DNA of 64,000 nucleotides from Gossypium raimondii. Its lineage: Eukaryota; Streptophyta; Magnoliopsida; Malvales; Malvaceae. The notes beneath the pieces are model-generated. The model saw nothing but the letters and a program-made list of their open reading frames with translations, ran no database searches and was not told the origin of the DNA. A program made the translations under genes and the position numbers. The stretch spans positions 8,509,501-8,573,500 of the forward strand of contig NC_068577.1 of NCBI RefSeq assembly GCF_025698545.1, written 5' to 3'. This document shows positions 34,789 through 46,094 of the stretch, piece by piece; the stretch's first letter is position 1; every line of letters starts with the position of its first letter.

Positions 34789-35151
34789 ATGGCAGGGATT
34801 GGTAAAACGGCTCCAGATTTCGAGGACTTATTGCCGGCGATGGCGGAGAAGCTGGGGGGAGACGGGCTGATGAGGGAGTTGTGTAATGGGTTCAAGCTGT
34901 TGATGGACGAGGAGACAGGGGTGATCACTGCGGCGAGCTTGAAGAGGAACGCTGCCGTGCTGGGGTTGCAAGATTTGAGAGACGATGAGCTGGCGAGCAT
35001 GGTAAGGGAAGGTGATCTCGACGGCGATGGGGCTCTCAGTGAAATGGAATTTTGTGTGTTGATGTTCAGATTAAGCCCTGGGTTGATGGAAGAGTCCCGA
35101 TTATTGCTGGAAGAGATGCTTGAAGACCAGCTCAAAACTGCTGGATTCTAA
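34789..35151 (+). CDS. Single-EF-hand calcium-binding protein, PBP1/KIC-like
   Basis: An intronless 120-residue protein. It matches the PINOID-binding protein 1 / KIC family end to end: FEDLLPAMAEKLGGDGLMRELCNGF, a helix pair, ITAASLKRNAAVLGL, one EF-hand, then EFCVLMFRLSPGLMEESR. The EF loop is residues 76-87 (DLDGDGALSEME) with calcium ligands D76, D78, D80, S84 and E87. Known members bind calcium and then a protein partner (PINOID kinase for PBP1, the kinesin KCBP for KIC). Which partner applies here cannot be read from sequence. The length equals the family's usual length, and a TATA box lies about 80 bp upstream. The antisense ORF over it is a shadow. Confidence 0.93.
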   Translation: MAGIGKTAPDFEDLLPAMAEKLGGDGLMRELCNGFKLLMDEETGVITAASLKRNAAVLGLQDLRDDELASMVREGDLDGDGALSEMEFCVLMFRLSPGLMEESRLLLEEMLEDQLKTAGF

Positions 35152-36206
35152 CATCGTCTTATGTTGTTTCGACCCTTTTATTACTCATACATGACAATAG
35201 GGTACTACAATACTCAATTAATATTTCATTAGAGTTTTTTTTTTCTATTTAATACAATATTTTTTAATACCACCACACATCCTCAAAAGTTGGCTCAAAA
35301 TTTTAAATTGTTTATGAATTTTATTTTGGGTTAAATATAAAATTTGTATTCAAACTTATCTACTTTTTTTAGATTAGTATTTATGGTTTTTTTTTTTAAA
35401 TTGATATCCAAATTTTCTTTTCGTCCACTATATTAGTACATGAGACTAACAATATTAAATTTTTACTAGCATGACAACGCTGGGTAATTACGCTCCACCA
35501 TATGACGTCCTCATGTGCCTCTTTATCTTTTTGTTTTTATTACTTTATTTTATTTTCCCTCTTTACTTTTTTCCTTCCATCAAAAACTCAAAAATTTCCC
35601 TAACTTTCTCACCCTCCAATCAATTCTAAATTGAAAAGTTTTATTAATTTATCAAATTGTTGAACCAATACCAAAAAAAAAAAAAATGCAGTCAATTCAT
35701 TTCACTTGAACAATTTCTATCTATGTTTATTTTTCAGAAAATAACACTAGCCTAATACAAACCAGCCCATTATGTGAAGCCACTCTACAAACAGGAACAA
35801 ATGATGAGAAACCTTTGGATTGAAGGAATTCGTAGGCAATTTACCCTTAAGGGCCTTTTCTCTCTCATTCATCTTATTCTTTAAGTGAAATCTACCTATA
35901 TTTACCATAAGCATAAGAGATGCCTCTTAAACTCACGCTTATTTTGCAAAGATACGAAAACGTATGAGCTCATTTCACCTTCTTCGAAGAAGATGTCCAA
36001 ATCCAATTGGGAAGTATCTCACTGAAAATATACAACAAACTTATCCAAAGGTTGGCTTATTTCTCTAGGCCTAAACCCTCGTCTATTATTTTAAATGGTT
36101 CGAACAAGAATGTGAGATTTAGAAAATAGGCTTGGGGAGAAATTTTATCTTAATTTTTAAAAGAGTTAGGCCTTGAAAAAGAAAACAATACAAGAGCCTT
36201 CACAAA
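35152..36206. other. Intergenic region after the EF-hand gene
   Basis: AT-rich. The first 100 bp are probably 3' UTR. The block 35,330-35,480, with 'TAGATTAGTATTTATGG' and 'GTACATGAGACTAAC' phrases, looks like half of a MITE of the kind at 18.3 kb, but a partner arm was not found. Nothing coding. Confidence 0.4.
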
Positions 36207-36869
36207 CTATCGACCTTTTTTGATAAAAGAAGTAATTTCAGCATTAATTTCTGCATTACTATATGACGAAGCTGCGACAGAAAGGGGTCTCCTCGTAAGG
36301 CAGGCTGGTTGTTTAGGTATGGGAAGCGTTGAACCTTGGATACCACCAAGTATTAAAACAACATCCCCCATGGTGGATCGCTCACTGAGATCTTCCTGCA
36401 TGCATAATATATCCCAACATTGACACACGTCATAAATTCGGTTCCATTACAACTTGACCCTACTCTCTCGTATGCCCTGCCTTCTTTCCACAGTCTCCAT
36501 CCCTAAAACTAAATAATCAAAATTGCAATGCTTTGGCAGTGACATAGGGATAAGGAAACTAGTACTTTTTTAAATAATCTCTACTTACATAACCAACTAG
36601 GCTTGGGGCATCATCTTCCACCTGATAGAATCTCATGTTTCTTTTTTCCGCTAAGTGCATCATTATGCCAAAGCTAAAAACATTAGATTTTACTGAGAAA
36701 AGTCCATCTAATACATATTCTGGCGCCATATATCCATAGCATGTTATAACACTTATTATTATGATTAGAAACATATACAAATTTTAGTCGCTCTAAACAT
36801 GAAATTCTGCAGTTAACTCACTGTGTTTCAATTACTCTTACTATGTTTGCTTCGGTTTGTTTTCCTTGG
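36207..36869 (-). pseudogene. Receptor kinase pseudogene, 3' part (exons 6 end to 8)
   Basis: The minus strand matches the last exons of the intact kinase at 24.8-28.6 kb. Exon 7 is [20 protein letters not shown] (about 36,595-36,740) and exon 8 is EDLSERSTMGDVVLILGG and TLPIPKQPA down to 36,207. The intron borders are kept. The sequence between APEY and the C-terminus has deletions and frame changes (SFGIMMHLAEKRNM). Homology stops abruptly at 36,865-36,869 (CTTGG), where a copia LTR begins. The rest of the pseudogene resumes 22 kb away at 59,099. Confidence 0.9.
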
Positions 36870-37525
36870 TGTTGGAACATTTTCAAATATATATAGTGTT
36901 GCAATAGTTGCAAATGAAAAGTTATAAGTAGCTAAAACTCATGTCACATGGTTATTAACCAAAAGTTTTCACTATTTCCAGTGATGAATTATGTCTCTTA
37001 AATCTAAAAGTTATGTCACTTGATTATTAACAAATAGTCATAATTATTCAATAGATATTTCCTTGAATAATTGTGTTTATTGCAAAATATACGACTATCC
37101 AATTGGGTAGTTATGTCCCTATGAAGAGACACGAAGCATCCTATAAATAGGAGTGAAATTTCATTTGTATGATACACCAAAAAACATAGAAACAAAGTTT
37201 CTTTCTATTCTTCCATCATATTTTATATTCCTAGATTTTTCTATACAGAATTATTGCTGAAATTCTTTATAGAAATTAATATCCTTGCTATGCTCCACTA
37301 TGTGTTTAGTAGACTATTTCTATTAGTGCAAAACGTAAACAACAATTGGGCTCGTTATATCCTCGAGGTTCATTTACCAGTAAATCTTTTGCACGCCATA
37401 ATATAGGTAGGGTGAATAGAACCTTAAATTGAAGCCTTCGTTAATTTATCATATATTCATTTTTATTCCCACCGTTGAAGCTTTCGTTAATTTCTCATAA
37501 ATTTATTTTTGTCCCCACACCAACA
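36870..37525 (+). repeat. Copia A 5' LTR
   Basis: 656 bp, TGTTGGAACATTTTC to CACACCAACA. It has a TATA-like CCTATAAATAGGAG at about 37,141-37,154. It shares long blocks (CTTTTATATTCCTAG-like, CTTGCTATGCTCCAC, GCAAAACGTAAAC) with the right-end copies and with the LTR at 60,587-61,171. Confidence 0.88.
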
Positions 37526-39950
37526 ATTTTAAGGTTCTAATTTTGCAATTTATGATAAATTAAAGAAGGCTTGTCTGTTCACCGCGCATTCACATGCCAC
37601 TACAAATATGGTACTATAAGGATGGATATTGGCAATTGTGATTGCATCAAGGTTAGTGATTTTGTGAAATTTTGATTTAGAAGAAATCTTTATCGCAAGA
37701 AAAGGTATATCAAATTTATTGTTTTACTCTTATTGCATGATTTAGATTTCAAGTGTTATGTGTTTATTGAATTTCATTATGCAAAAGATGTGGTTGTCTC
37801 TTGCATCAATTACTTGAAAAAAATAATCAAATGCTAGTTCATTGTATGCATGACCTTTTAAGATGCATGATTATTATTGGCATAAAATTATATAATATAT
37901 ATTATATATCATGCTAGAAAGAAGAAAGATGGATGGAATGAAAATGCACGGTTGGGAAAAGATCTATTAATGGATCGAAATAATACTTTTAGTTTGAATG
38001 GTGATGACATTATTCTAATATTAGTTGAACAATCTTCTATCCAATAGAAGCATTATGACCATTCGAGAGAGCTTTCCCAAACCAAAAAGTTGTGTTATTG
38101 AATCCAATGATTACTTTCAAAATGTTGGGTTGAAATGATTTCCTGGAATAAAAAAAAAGACTGCAACTTGAAAAGTGATATCGTTTTAAAGAGTCATTTA
38201 GGCACCTGTTGGTGCATTATAAATAGACAATAAATTTGGAGAATTGAAATTTAATTTGTTCCATCCAATTTGTCAGTGAAATTTTTAGTACAAAAGCATT
38301 CTTTCTTTTTTATGACATATATTTAATTTGAGTTATGAAGTTATTTATTTATTTAAATCATGATATTAATAACTATCATTTGGATGTTATTGATGAGACA
38401 TCGGTTTCATTGCTAAAATGAAAGTTTGTAGTTTATCATATAATATAAATAATTTGGTTGTTGTTTTGTTAAATAACCTTAAATTAAATTAATTTTATAT
38501 ATGATTTCACATTTTCTTATTCTATGTTATAAAGTTTGGACTAGAAGTGGTTTTAACTAGAAATTAAATAAGTCATAAGCATATTTTTCTAGTCAATGTA
38601 GAATAGTGGAAAACATTGACTTATAAAATAAGATTACTATTCGGTATGAAATCTTCTAATGAGAATATATAACATGATAATCATATATTTGAAATCGAGA
38701 CCATCTGTGCATATTTACAATGGTGCATGTCGTTTTTATATATGGCTTGGATATGATCTACAATCTTGTGGTTCTTTAAAATTTTGAGATTTAGTAAATT
38801 TTGAAATTTACTTTGGAAGCCATGAATCAAAAATCTCGTGAGTATGGAAATAATAATATGAATGCTATTTGACTCATTTAGGTGATAGATATGACTTTGA
38901 TCATAGTAAAACATAATTGATAATGTCTATGGTGAAGGGTGAATAAATGTGTGATTTTATAGTCACTTGATTGGACAATTTATGGTCATTTAATATGTTA
39001 CACCCTTATATATATATATATATATGGTGTGTTAAGAAAAATAATGTTATTTGACTATAAATGCAAAAAGTTTTAAAGTCATGTATTGACTTTGAAAAGA
39101 AGTTATGAATAATAGCAAATATGTTGTCTAGTTTCACCAAGGGATTCGAGGCCTCTTTACAACAACTTGGTGAAAAAGACATGATGCATGGTTTCATATA
39201 TTTGGTGATTGTGAAATTAATTTCTTGGATATTACAAACATAAATAAAGTAGCCAAATATGAAATTTTCATGATAAGAAAAGATAAAGTGATCACTGTAA
39301 TTTGACAATAGAAGAAAGGATATCATTGATAGCATTCTTTTACGAAAGAATGGGTAATTGAACATGGTGGAGATGTTGGTCTTGTGAATTTTCAAGACAC
39401 AAATAAATATAAAGTTTCACCATGTGATATATAAAGTTTCACCATGTGATATAGATAATTAACATAGCTGTGTTAAAAATTTAAAATTTAGGGATGAGGT
39501 ACAAGCCTATAATATTTGAGCCACCAATGATGAAAACTCAACTCAATGTTTGGTATAACGTCAAGTATTGAGTCCAATGAGAAAAAAGTACATCATCAGT
39601 ATGTGACCGCTAGCACTATAAAATAATATATAATACATTATCCCAAGGTAAAAAGTGTTAGGTACTTGTAATGATAAGGAAATGATAAAAGTATTATATT
39701 CTTAATAGACCCATAACATAAATATTTGAGAGTGTTCTAATTACGAGAACACTCTTGATGGGATCTACCTTTGTAAGTGGAAGTGTGACTTCTTTTAGGA
39801 GCTCAAGAGCTTGGCTCTGACAATATTCATGAAAAGAGGTTACAGACACATGATCATAATAATTTCCCTGGATACTATGCATTGATTGGTGTTGAAATTA
39901 TTCTGTGAGATGTGTTTGTTTAATCAAATGGAATAGTTGGTTCAAAGCAT
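37526..39950 (+). other. Degraded internal region of copia A
   Basis: It starts with an AT-rich leader after the 5' LTR and has no recognisable gag, protease, integrase or RT. From about 39,480 it is clearly the 3' noncoding leader of this copia family (for example CATTGATTG, TGGAATAGTTGGT, AGCTCAAGAGCTTGGCTCTG), matching the reverse complement of 61,300-61,740. It appears to be a large deletion or noncoding derivative. Confidence 0.7.
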
Positions 39951-41170
39951 TGTCGTAAAAGCAAGTGCACCTATCGAACAATAGTATAGCTACGGTGAGT
40001 AGAGACATCGTATCCACGAGGACTAAAATTATTAGTAACTACTATTTTCTTATTATTTAACCGACAATTTGGAGTGATGAGTTTTAATCTAAAATTACTA
40101 AACTAATTTAACTGAGAACGCAATAAAGAACGAATCAGGAAAATAATCGAAATATAACTAATGAGAGAGACAATACCCAGGAAATAATCCACCTAGACTC
40201 CTTCTATTATTATTAATTTGATTTAAACGATTTATTCACTTGGTGTCTTGATCCGTAGAATTCCCTAAATTATGCTAATATCTTTTTCGAGAGTAGAACA
40301 ATTGACTCTAGGTTGATTAATTGAAATCTCTTTCTAATTAAAACCCCTATTGTCGCATTAACTCGATCTATGGATTCCCTTATTAGATTTGACTCTAATC
40401 CGGTAGATTTATGTCATCCTATTTCTAAGATTGCATGCAACTCCACTCAATTATATTAGACCTACTCTTAAATAGGGACTTTTGCTCCACTGAAATAAGC
40501 ACATTAAACATGAATTAATATCTCAAAAATATTAAAACAAGAAATAAGCACACATAATTGAGAACAAGAATCAATTATTTATCATGTAAAATAGAAATTA
40601 AATAATAGAATTCACCATAGCTTTCATCCTCCCTAGGTATCTAAGGAATTAGTTCATAATTCTGAATAAAAACATTTCAAAGTCAAAAAAATCACAAGAA
40701 ACAAAGAAACTTATAAAAACTTCAGAAGAAATTAAAAGGAGGCCTTCGATCTTGATGGAAATCTACTTTGGAAGTGGCTCCAATGGTGTTCCTTGAGTGT
40801 TTTCTTCGATCTTCTCTGATGGCCCCCATATCTCTTATTCTATTTGATATTTATAGACTTTAAAATGCTCAGAAAGTCGAAAAATTATGTTTTTCTATGT
40901 GTTTGGGAAGCAAGGTGCGAAATCAGCACGGGCTGGCACATGGGCATGTGTCCATCCCATGTGTATCACATGAGCGTGTGTCTAGCCCATGTGGCTCTTG
41001 AAATTTACTCTTTTTCTCTGATTTTTTTTTCTTTTGCTCCCAAATGCTCACTTAAGTATAAAAAAATGAATTAAAGGGATTAGGAGCATCAAATTCACCA
41101 ACTTGCATAAATAATTATCCAAAAACGCATTAAGAATGTGACTAAAATATGTTAGTTTTATCGTTTATCA
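39951..41170 (-). repeat. Athila 3' LTR
   Basis: 1,220 bp, plus-strand TGTCGTAAAAGC to CGTTTATCA. It is nearly collinear with 48,532-49,722, differing mainly by single bases and a few short indels. It contains a weak CACATGGGC-type palindrome cluster at about 40,930-41,000. The sense-strand purine stretch ATGGGGATAT lies just inside it at 41,171-41,180. Confidence 0.88.
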
Positions 41171-43049
41171 AATATCCCCATACTTAAGCATTTGCTTGTC
41201 CTCAAGTAAAATCCTTAACTAATATTAAAATTAATCTTTCTCAACTTATAATTCTCATCAATAATGTTTCGAAATAATTCAGAAATAATCATGCATTAAC
41301 AATTCAACTAAAAGGGCACCAAAGATTCAAACAATCCAAGTCAAAATTTTTAAAGCACAAAAGCATAGGTATCTCCCCTTATCTAAGTAATTACCTTTAA
41401 TTCAAAATCGACAAGAATTTACATCCTCACTAAAGATTCACTCAAATCACTCAAAGTGTTTAAGGTTCAAGAATAAGCACTCAACAGTCGAACAAGAAAT
41501 GTCATTACCATAAGCTTGCTTGAAAATCAAATCTCCACCATAAAAAAAGATGATATGACACACCAATCAAAAGGTCTTTAAGAGGTTGTAATGGGGCTTA
41601 AGTTAAGGGTGTGGAGAAAAAAAAAATTTGGTTATGGTCGTGATCGAGTCGATAAATTACCAAACTAGGAAAAATAAACAAATGTTGAATTAAAAACAAG
41701 TGCATCAATCACGAACTATTCAAGAACAAAAAAATGAGCTTCTTCTCAAAATATGAATTTAATTGTTCAAGCTCAATTAACAAATAACTAATTAAAAATT
41801 AATATTTTTCGATCTTTTTTCTTTTTTTTTAAAAACAATAAGAAATAATTCAACAAATCAAACAGAAGAACATAGCTAGGCAATTAACCAAATCAAATCT
41901 CGACAAAAAGGGAGTCAATAAAACGAGAAAAAATCACAACGAAAAAAATAGGTCATGGGGTAAAAATCACAAGTTAATCAAGAAAAGGGATGTTAGGCTC
42001 AACGGGGTTCACTAAGGGTTAATTTAAAAAGGGAGGCTTTTTATGGGATAAGTGAGTTAAAACCTAAGTGTCTTTATCAACTTAGTAATCAAATCAAAGG
42101 TGTGGTCTCGACATGCATAATTAAAGCAAGTTCTAGAATAACAAATCAAGTTGACACACTCATAACCAATAATAGAATGAACACGAAAAAATTATGCTCT
42201 AAAGGCTCTAAATCTCACAAAAAATTATGATTTTGATGTCAATTTTGCAAATCTCAAACTTCAAGATAATACTTCAATTTAAGGAAACAACCTAAATTTT
42301 TTTAATTTCTGGAAAATAACTTATCATGCTTGATTCTCTCATGTTTTAAATTTTAAATCAACCAATTCACTAATATCTACAAATTAGTCCAAAACAAATT
42401 AACAAAAATCCCAAATCGACAAAAATTCATTCTAATGGAAGTATGAGAAAATTACTTAAACACAAGAAATAATTCAAGGATTTTCTAATAATTATATAAA
42501 TAACCTCCCCACACTTAAGATGTACATTTTCCTCAATGTGCAAACAGATATAATCATAGTATAAATAGAATATCATAAGAGAGGGAGAAAACTGAAACTG
42601 CCCTGAATATTGGATGAAATCACCAGAATGGTGAAAAGCGAAATTGTAGGTAAATCTAAATGTAGTGCAAGATTCTGAGCAAACTAATAAGAAAATAAAC
42701 ATAAAAAATAAAGAAGATTAAGAGGTTACAAACTCGATTAGAAACAACAATGAAAATAAAATATAGTTCAAAAGATAAAAAAAAAACAAGTCTAAGAAAA
42801 TAAAAATAAAACAACTAAAAATAAAAATAAACATAAACATAAAAAGAAAAAGAGAAATAAAACAAATAAAATCAATGATCCTCATCGTCAAAGGCGTCGG
42901 TATCGTAAGTCGCTGGCGTTGAAGAGGAAATGTAGAGGTGCTAACAGATTTGCTGCAAGGTCGCATCAATACTGTCAAATCGTTTGAAAGCAATGCTGCT
43001 TGAAGTGAGTGAACTGCTTAAAAAGGTCTGCTAAGGTTGCAGTAGATGT

Positions 43050-44103
43050 AGTAGGATGGTGACTGTAAGATGGAGAATGATGTGAATCCTCACAGTGGAA
43101 GAGGACATCATAGGTGAAGTCCGCATGCTCATTCTAAGGGTCAGAATGAGATAATCGGTATTGAAGAGGATCCACTCCATGCAGTCGCTCGATCATTCTC
43201 ATGTGACTCATACTGGATAATCCCTACGGGGACATCTGTCCAACTAGTGTAAAGGAAGAGGACTGCTCCGATATGTCGAGGAGACCGAAGTGACATGCAA
43301 CTCGAGTCATGTAAGGGCCTAAGTAGATAGGACCATTTTTACTGTGCTCTGTCTGATGGCAGATAGCTAGGGCGTTGAAATAAGCAAAGATCAAATGTGC
43401 GCCCAGTGGCCATGCTCCACAAAAAATATGCGCCGGTTGTACCGACGACTCCAGTGCTCTCTCTCCTACTGGTCAATATGTGAGCCAAGATGGCATGAAT
43501 GTAGCGCAAGGCTGGAGGAAGAGAAGTCACCTTCAAACGACTTGGGCATAAGGCATCGTACTTGCCATGAGGTCTACCTAACAAAGAGATGGCGAGTAGT
43601 GGATGTGCTGGTATAATCAAAGAAACCTCTCGGCACTCATGAATTTTGTAGTGTAGAGTCTTAATGTAGCTCCGAACTTTGGAACACTCATATGTCGCGT
43701 CGTACCATCGAGTCAGAAAGTAATAGTGTGCAGCTCGTCATGGGTCGACATCACCTATTGTAAGAGAAATGTCGAACAAAACTCTAAGGTCAGCTCCAAA
43801 TAGGGTCAGCTCCAAATAGCTGGGCTCGACGATGGAGAAGAACAGGTCCCAAGGAGTTGTAACAATGATGGCTCGAACTTGATCAGCTAATTGATCCTGC
43901 TCCAAAGTGGCCCAATCATACATCGACCTAATCCAAATAGCCTCTGTCGAATATGCTGATATAAGTCCTCTTGGGGACCTTGTGAAAATCATAATATTAG
44001 ATGGCGGGCATCGACGATAGCGCCTGACGAAGATGTCCTGTCTGGGGTCTTTCGCTTTTTTGAAACGGGGACGACGACCTTAGGTTTCCCTCTAATGTTT
44101 GTC
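43050..44103 (-). pseudogene. Athila third ORF (downstream of pol), broken
   Basis: Starting at about 44,103 the minus strand reads MTNIRGKPKVVVPVSKKRKT, then WATLEQDQLADQVRAI and DLFFSIVEPSYLELTL (to about 43,790). It continues LPPALRYIHAILAHILTSRRE, STGVVGTTGAYFLWSMATGR and, after a frame shift, YFNALAICHQTEHSKNG with GPYMTRVACHFGLLD (about 43,275). I know this as the conserved ORF after pol in plant Athila elements. It is sometimes called env-like; here nothing resembling a signal peptide or membrane anchor is seen. Frameshifts and stops make it dead. Confidence 0.75.
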
Positions 44104-44109
44104 ATGAAA

Positions 44110-45040
44110 AATCTTCAATGAAATGACCAAATATCAATATCACATGAAGTAAATGGATGAATCAACATAGTAAGGGCAATCTAATAACTCATGCAATGAT
44201 CAAAGTCAAAATCGATAACTCGACAAAAGAAAATAAATCGATAACGAAAATAATATAAACAATAATCCTAAAAGAATACCAAAAAAATGACGTAATATTA
44301 AACAATTAAGAATAAGAAGTATTAAAAATAAGAATATGATTGAAATAATTAAACGAAACTAATAAATTTCGAACAAAAATAATAGTACAAAAATAATAAT
44401 AAATAATTACTTAAACAGACTTTACCAAACTAAAAATAAAAGTAATAATAAAACCAAAGGTAAAATAAAAAATAAAATTAATTATAAGAATAAAATAAAT
44501 AAACATATTAATAAATAAATTAAAGAAAATAATAAAAATATAGGGTAAAAGGGAAGGACCGATGGTGGTACGGTGGTGGTCACGACGGGACAAGCGTGGG
44601 TCAATGACAAGAACGTGGAGTCCAACAAGAGGGAAGGGCACGGTGCAAAAGAGAAGAGAGGGTCGGAAGGGGGTAGCTGGTTCGTGTGTGGCTCGACGAG
44701 GGGGTAAAAGGGGAGATAGAAGAGGAATGAAGAAAGTGAATGGGAAAGAAAAAGGGAATCGGGGTGCAATAGTCAGAAGTGGAGAGGTCGGGGATGTGAG
44801 GGCGATGTAGTGAGGGGGCGAGGGTATGGGGTTGTCGACGATGGGGAAGAAATAAAGGGAAAGAATGAAGCTAGGGCGTGGGGGCGAGGGTTAAGGGAAA
44901 AGGGTTAGGGCGACGGTGGGTGAAGGAGGCGTTCGGACAATGGCGACAATGGTGATGAGGAGTTTTGGGCGAGCGGCGAATAGGTTGGGGGAGAAGAAGA
45001 CAAAAACAAAAGGAAGAGGGAATTAGGGTTTTAAAGGGTG
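44110..45040. other. Athila 3' region, low-complexity
   Basis: A-rich sequence with many AATAAA and AAAATAA runs (44,220-44,540), then a G-rich block (44,560-45,040; runs such as GGGCGAGGGTTAAGGG). The ORFs crossing the G-rich block on either strand have no domain I recognise. No gene. Confidence 0.5.
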
Positions 45041-45545
45041 ACACGGTCATGTAGAGGTTCGTGTTGGGACACACGACCGTGTCGCACACTCGTGTGGATC
45101 CTTCACAGTTCGTTTGCGACTCAAAATTCCAACCCAGTCTTCACACAACCGTGTGTGATTTTTTTCGCTTCTCCCACACCCATATGCGAGGTTGTGTAGG
45201 GCATACTGTCTCACACACGCTTGTATGTCCCGGTTGTGTCTCTTTCCCGTGTAACTCACTGACTTTAAATTAAAATTGAAAAATAACTCTAGTACACGGT
45301 CTGGGACACACCCGTGTGTCCAGGTCGTGTGTGCCACACAGCCATGTCTTCAGGCCGTGTAATCTTCAAAATTTGGAAAAAAATATTTCCCAAGACTCAC
45401 ACGGCCAAAGACACGCCCGTGTGTCCAAGCCGTGTGGGTTACATGGCCATGTCGCCATGTTGTGTGACTCACTGTTGATCCCCTTATTTGTGCACACAGC
45501 TTTAGACACGCCTGTGTATCCAAGCCGTGTGGGTCAAAAACACAT
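45040..45545. repeat. Cluster of ACACGGCCGTGT-type palindromes in the Athila element
   Basis: Over 500 bp there are at least ten half or full copies: CACACGACCGTGTCG at about 45,069, CACACAACCGTGTG at about 45,141, GACACACCCGTGTGTCC at about 45,304, and CACGCCCGTGTGTCC with CAAGCCGTGTGGG around 45,410-45,440. It lies between the integrase remnant and the third ORF. The motif is the one seen in the unrelated gypsy LTR at 5,430-5,665. Confidence 0.8.
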
Positions 45546-45682
45546 TTTTTTTATATTTTTTTAATTTAAGATTTTAAATTAGCATGCAATGGAATTAAAA
45601 GGATTAGCAAAATTTAAAACTCGGGTTGTCTCCCGAGAACTGTTTTTTTTAGAGTCTAAGCTCAATTTACCTTATATTCACA

Positions 45683-45870
45683 CGGTTATGGTGGTTCATA
45701 GAGCCGAAGCTCCTCTTTCTCGTCAACAATGTTATTACCAAAATAAGGTTTAAGTCGAGTACTGTTTACCTTAAATGTGCCAAATTTAGAATGAGTTACC
45801 TCGACTGTGCCATATAAGAAGATGTTCAATACCATAAATGGGTTTGATTTGTTTGATTCAAGCTCCAAAT
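45683..45870 (-). pseudogene. Athila integrase C-terminal remnant
   Basis: The minus strand reads FMVLNIFLYGTVEVTHSKFG, then TFKVNSTRLKPYFG and a short tail to a stop at 45,686. This is the standard C-terminal end of Athila/Tat integrase (VTNVFPYGAVE-THP-GTFKVNGQRLKPYFG). The catalytic core is gone. Confidence 0.82.
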
Positions 45871-46094
45871 GGGAGATTCATCGGTCGTTTTGTCCAGCAG
45901 TACTTTTTCCCTAACCTTAACTTTGTTTGTTCTCATCATGTGCTTATCATGGCGTCACTTTGGCTCTTCATCATGTCCTTAGCATGCATCCGCCATTCAT
46001 CTAGTTTATCGATTTGCAACATTTGCTCTTCATAAGTTGTTCGATTTCCGTCACCTTGATTGTAGCATGGCTCCATTACGTTTTCTTGAAGGAT

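Noticed and set aside
36559..36780. Two minus ORFs near 36.2-36.8 kb as a working kinase gene
   Set aside because: They are exons 7 and 8 of a pseudogene whose remainder lies past 59.1 kb with catalytic residues lost.
42427..42993. Hydrophobic minus-strand ORFs as an envelope membrane protein
   Set aside because: Translation of AT-rich tracts; the conserved Athila ORF is at 43.05-44.10 kb and does not continue here.
44482..45564. ORFs through the G-rich and palindrome-rich Athila 3' region
   Set aside because: Composition-driven; both strands open, no domain.
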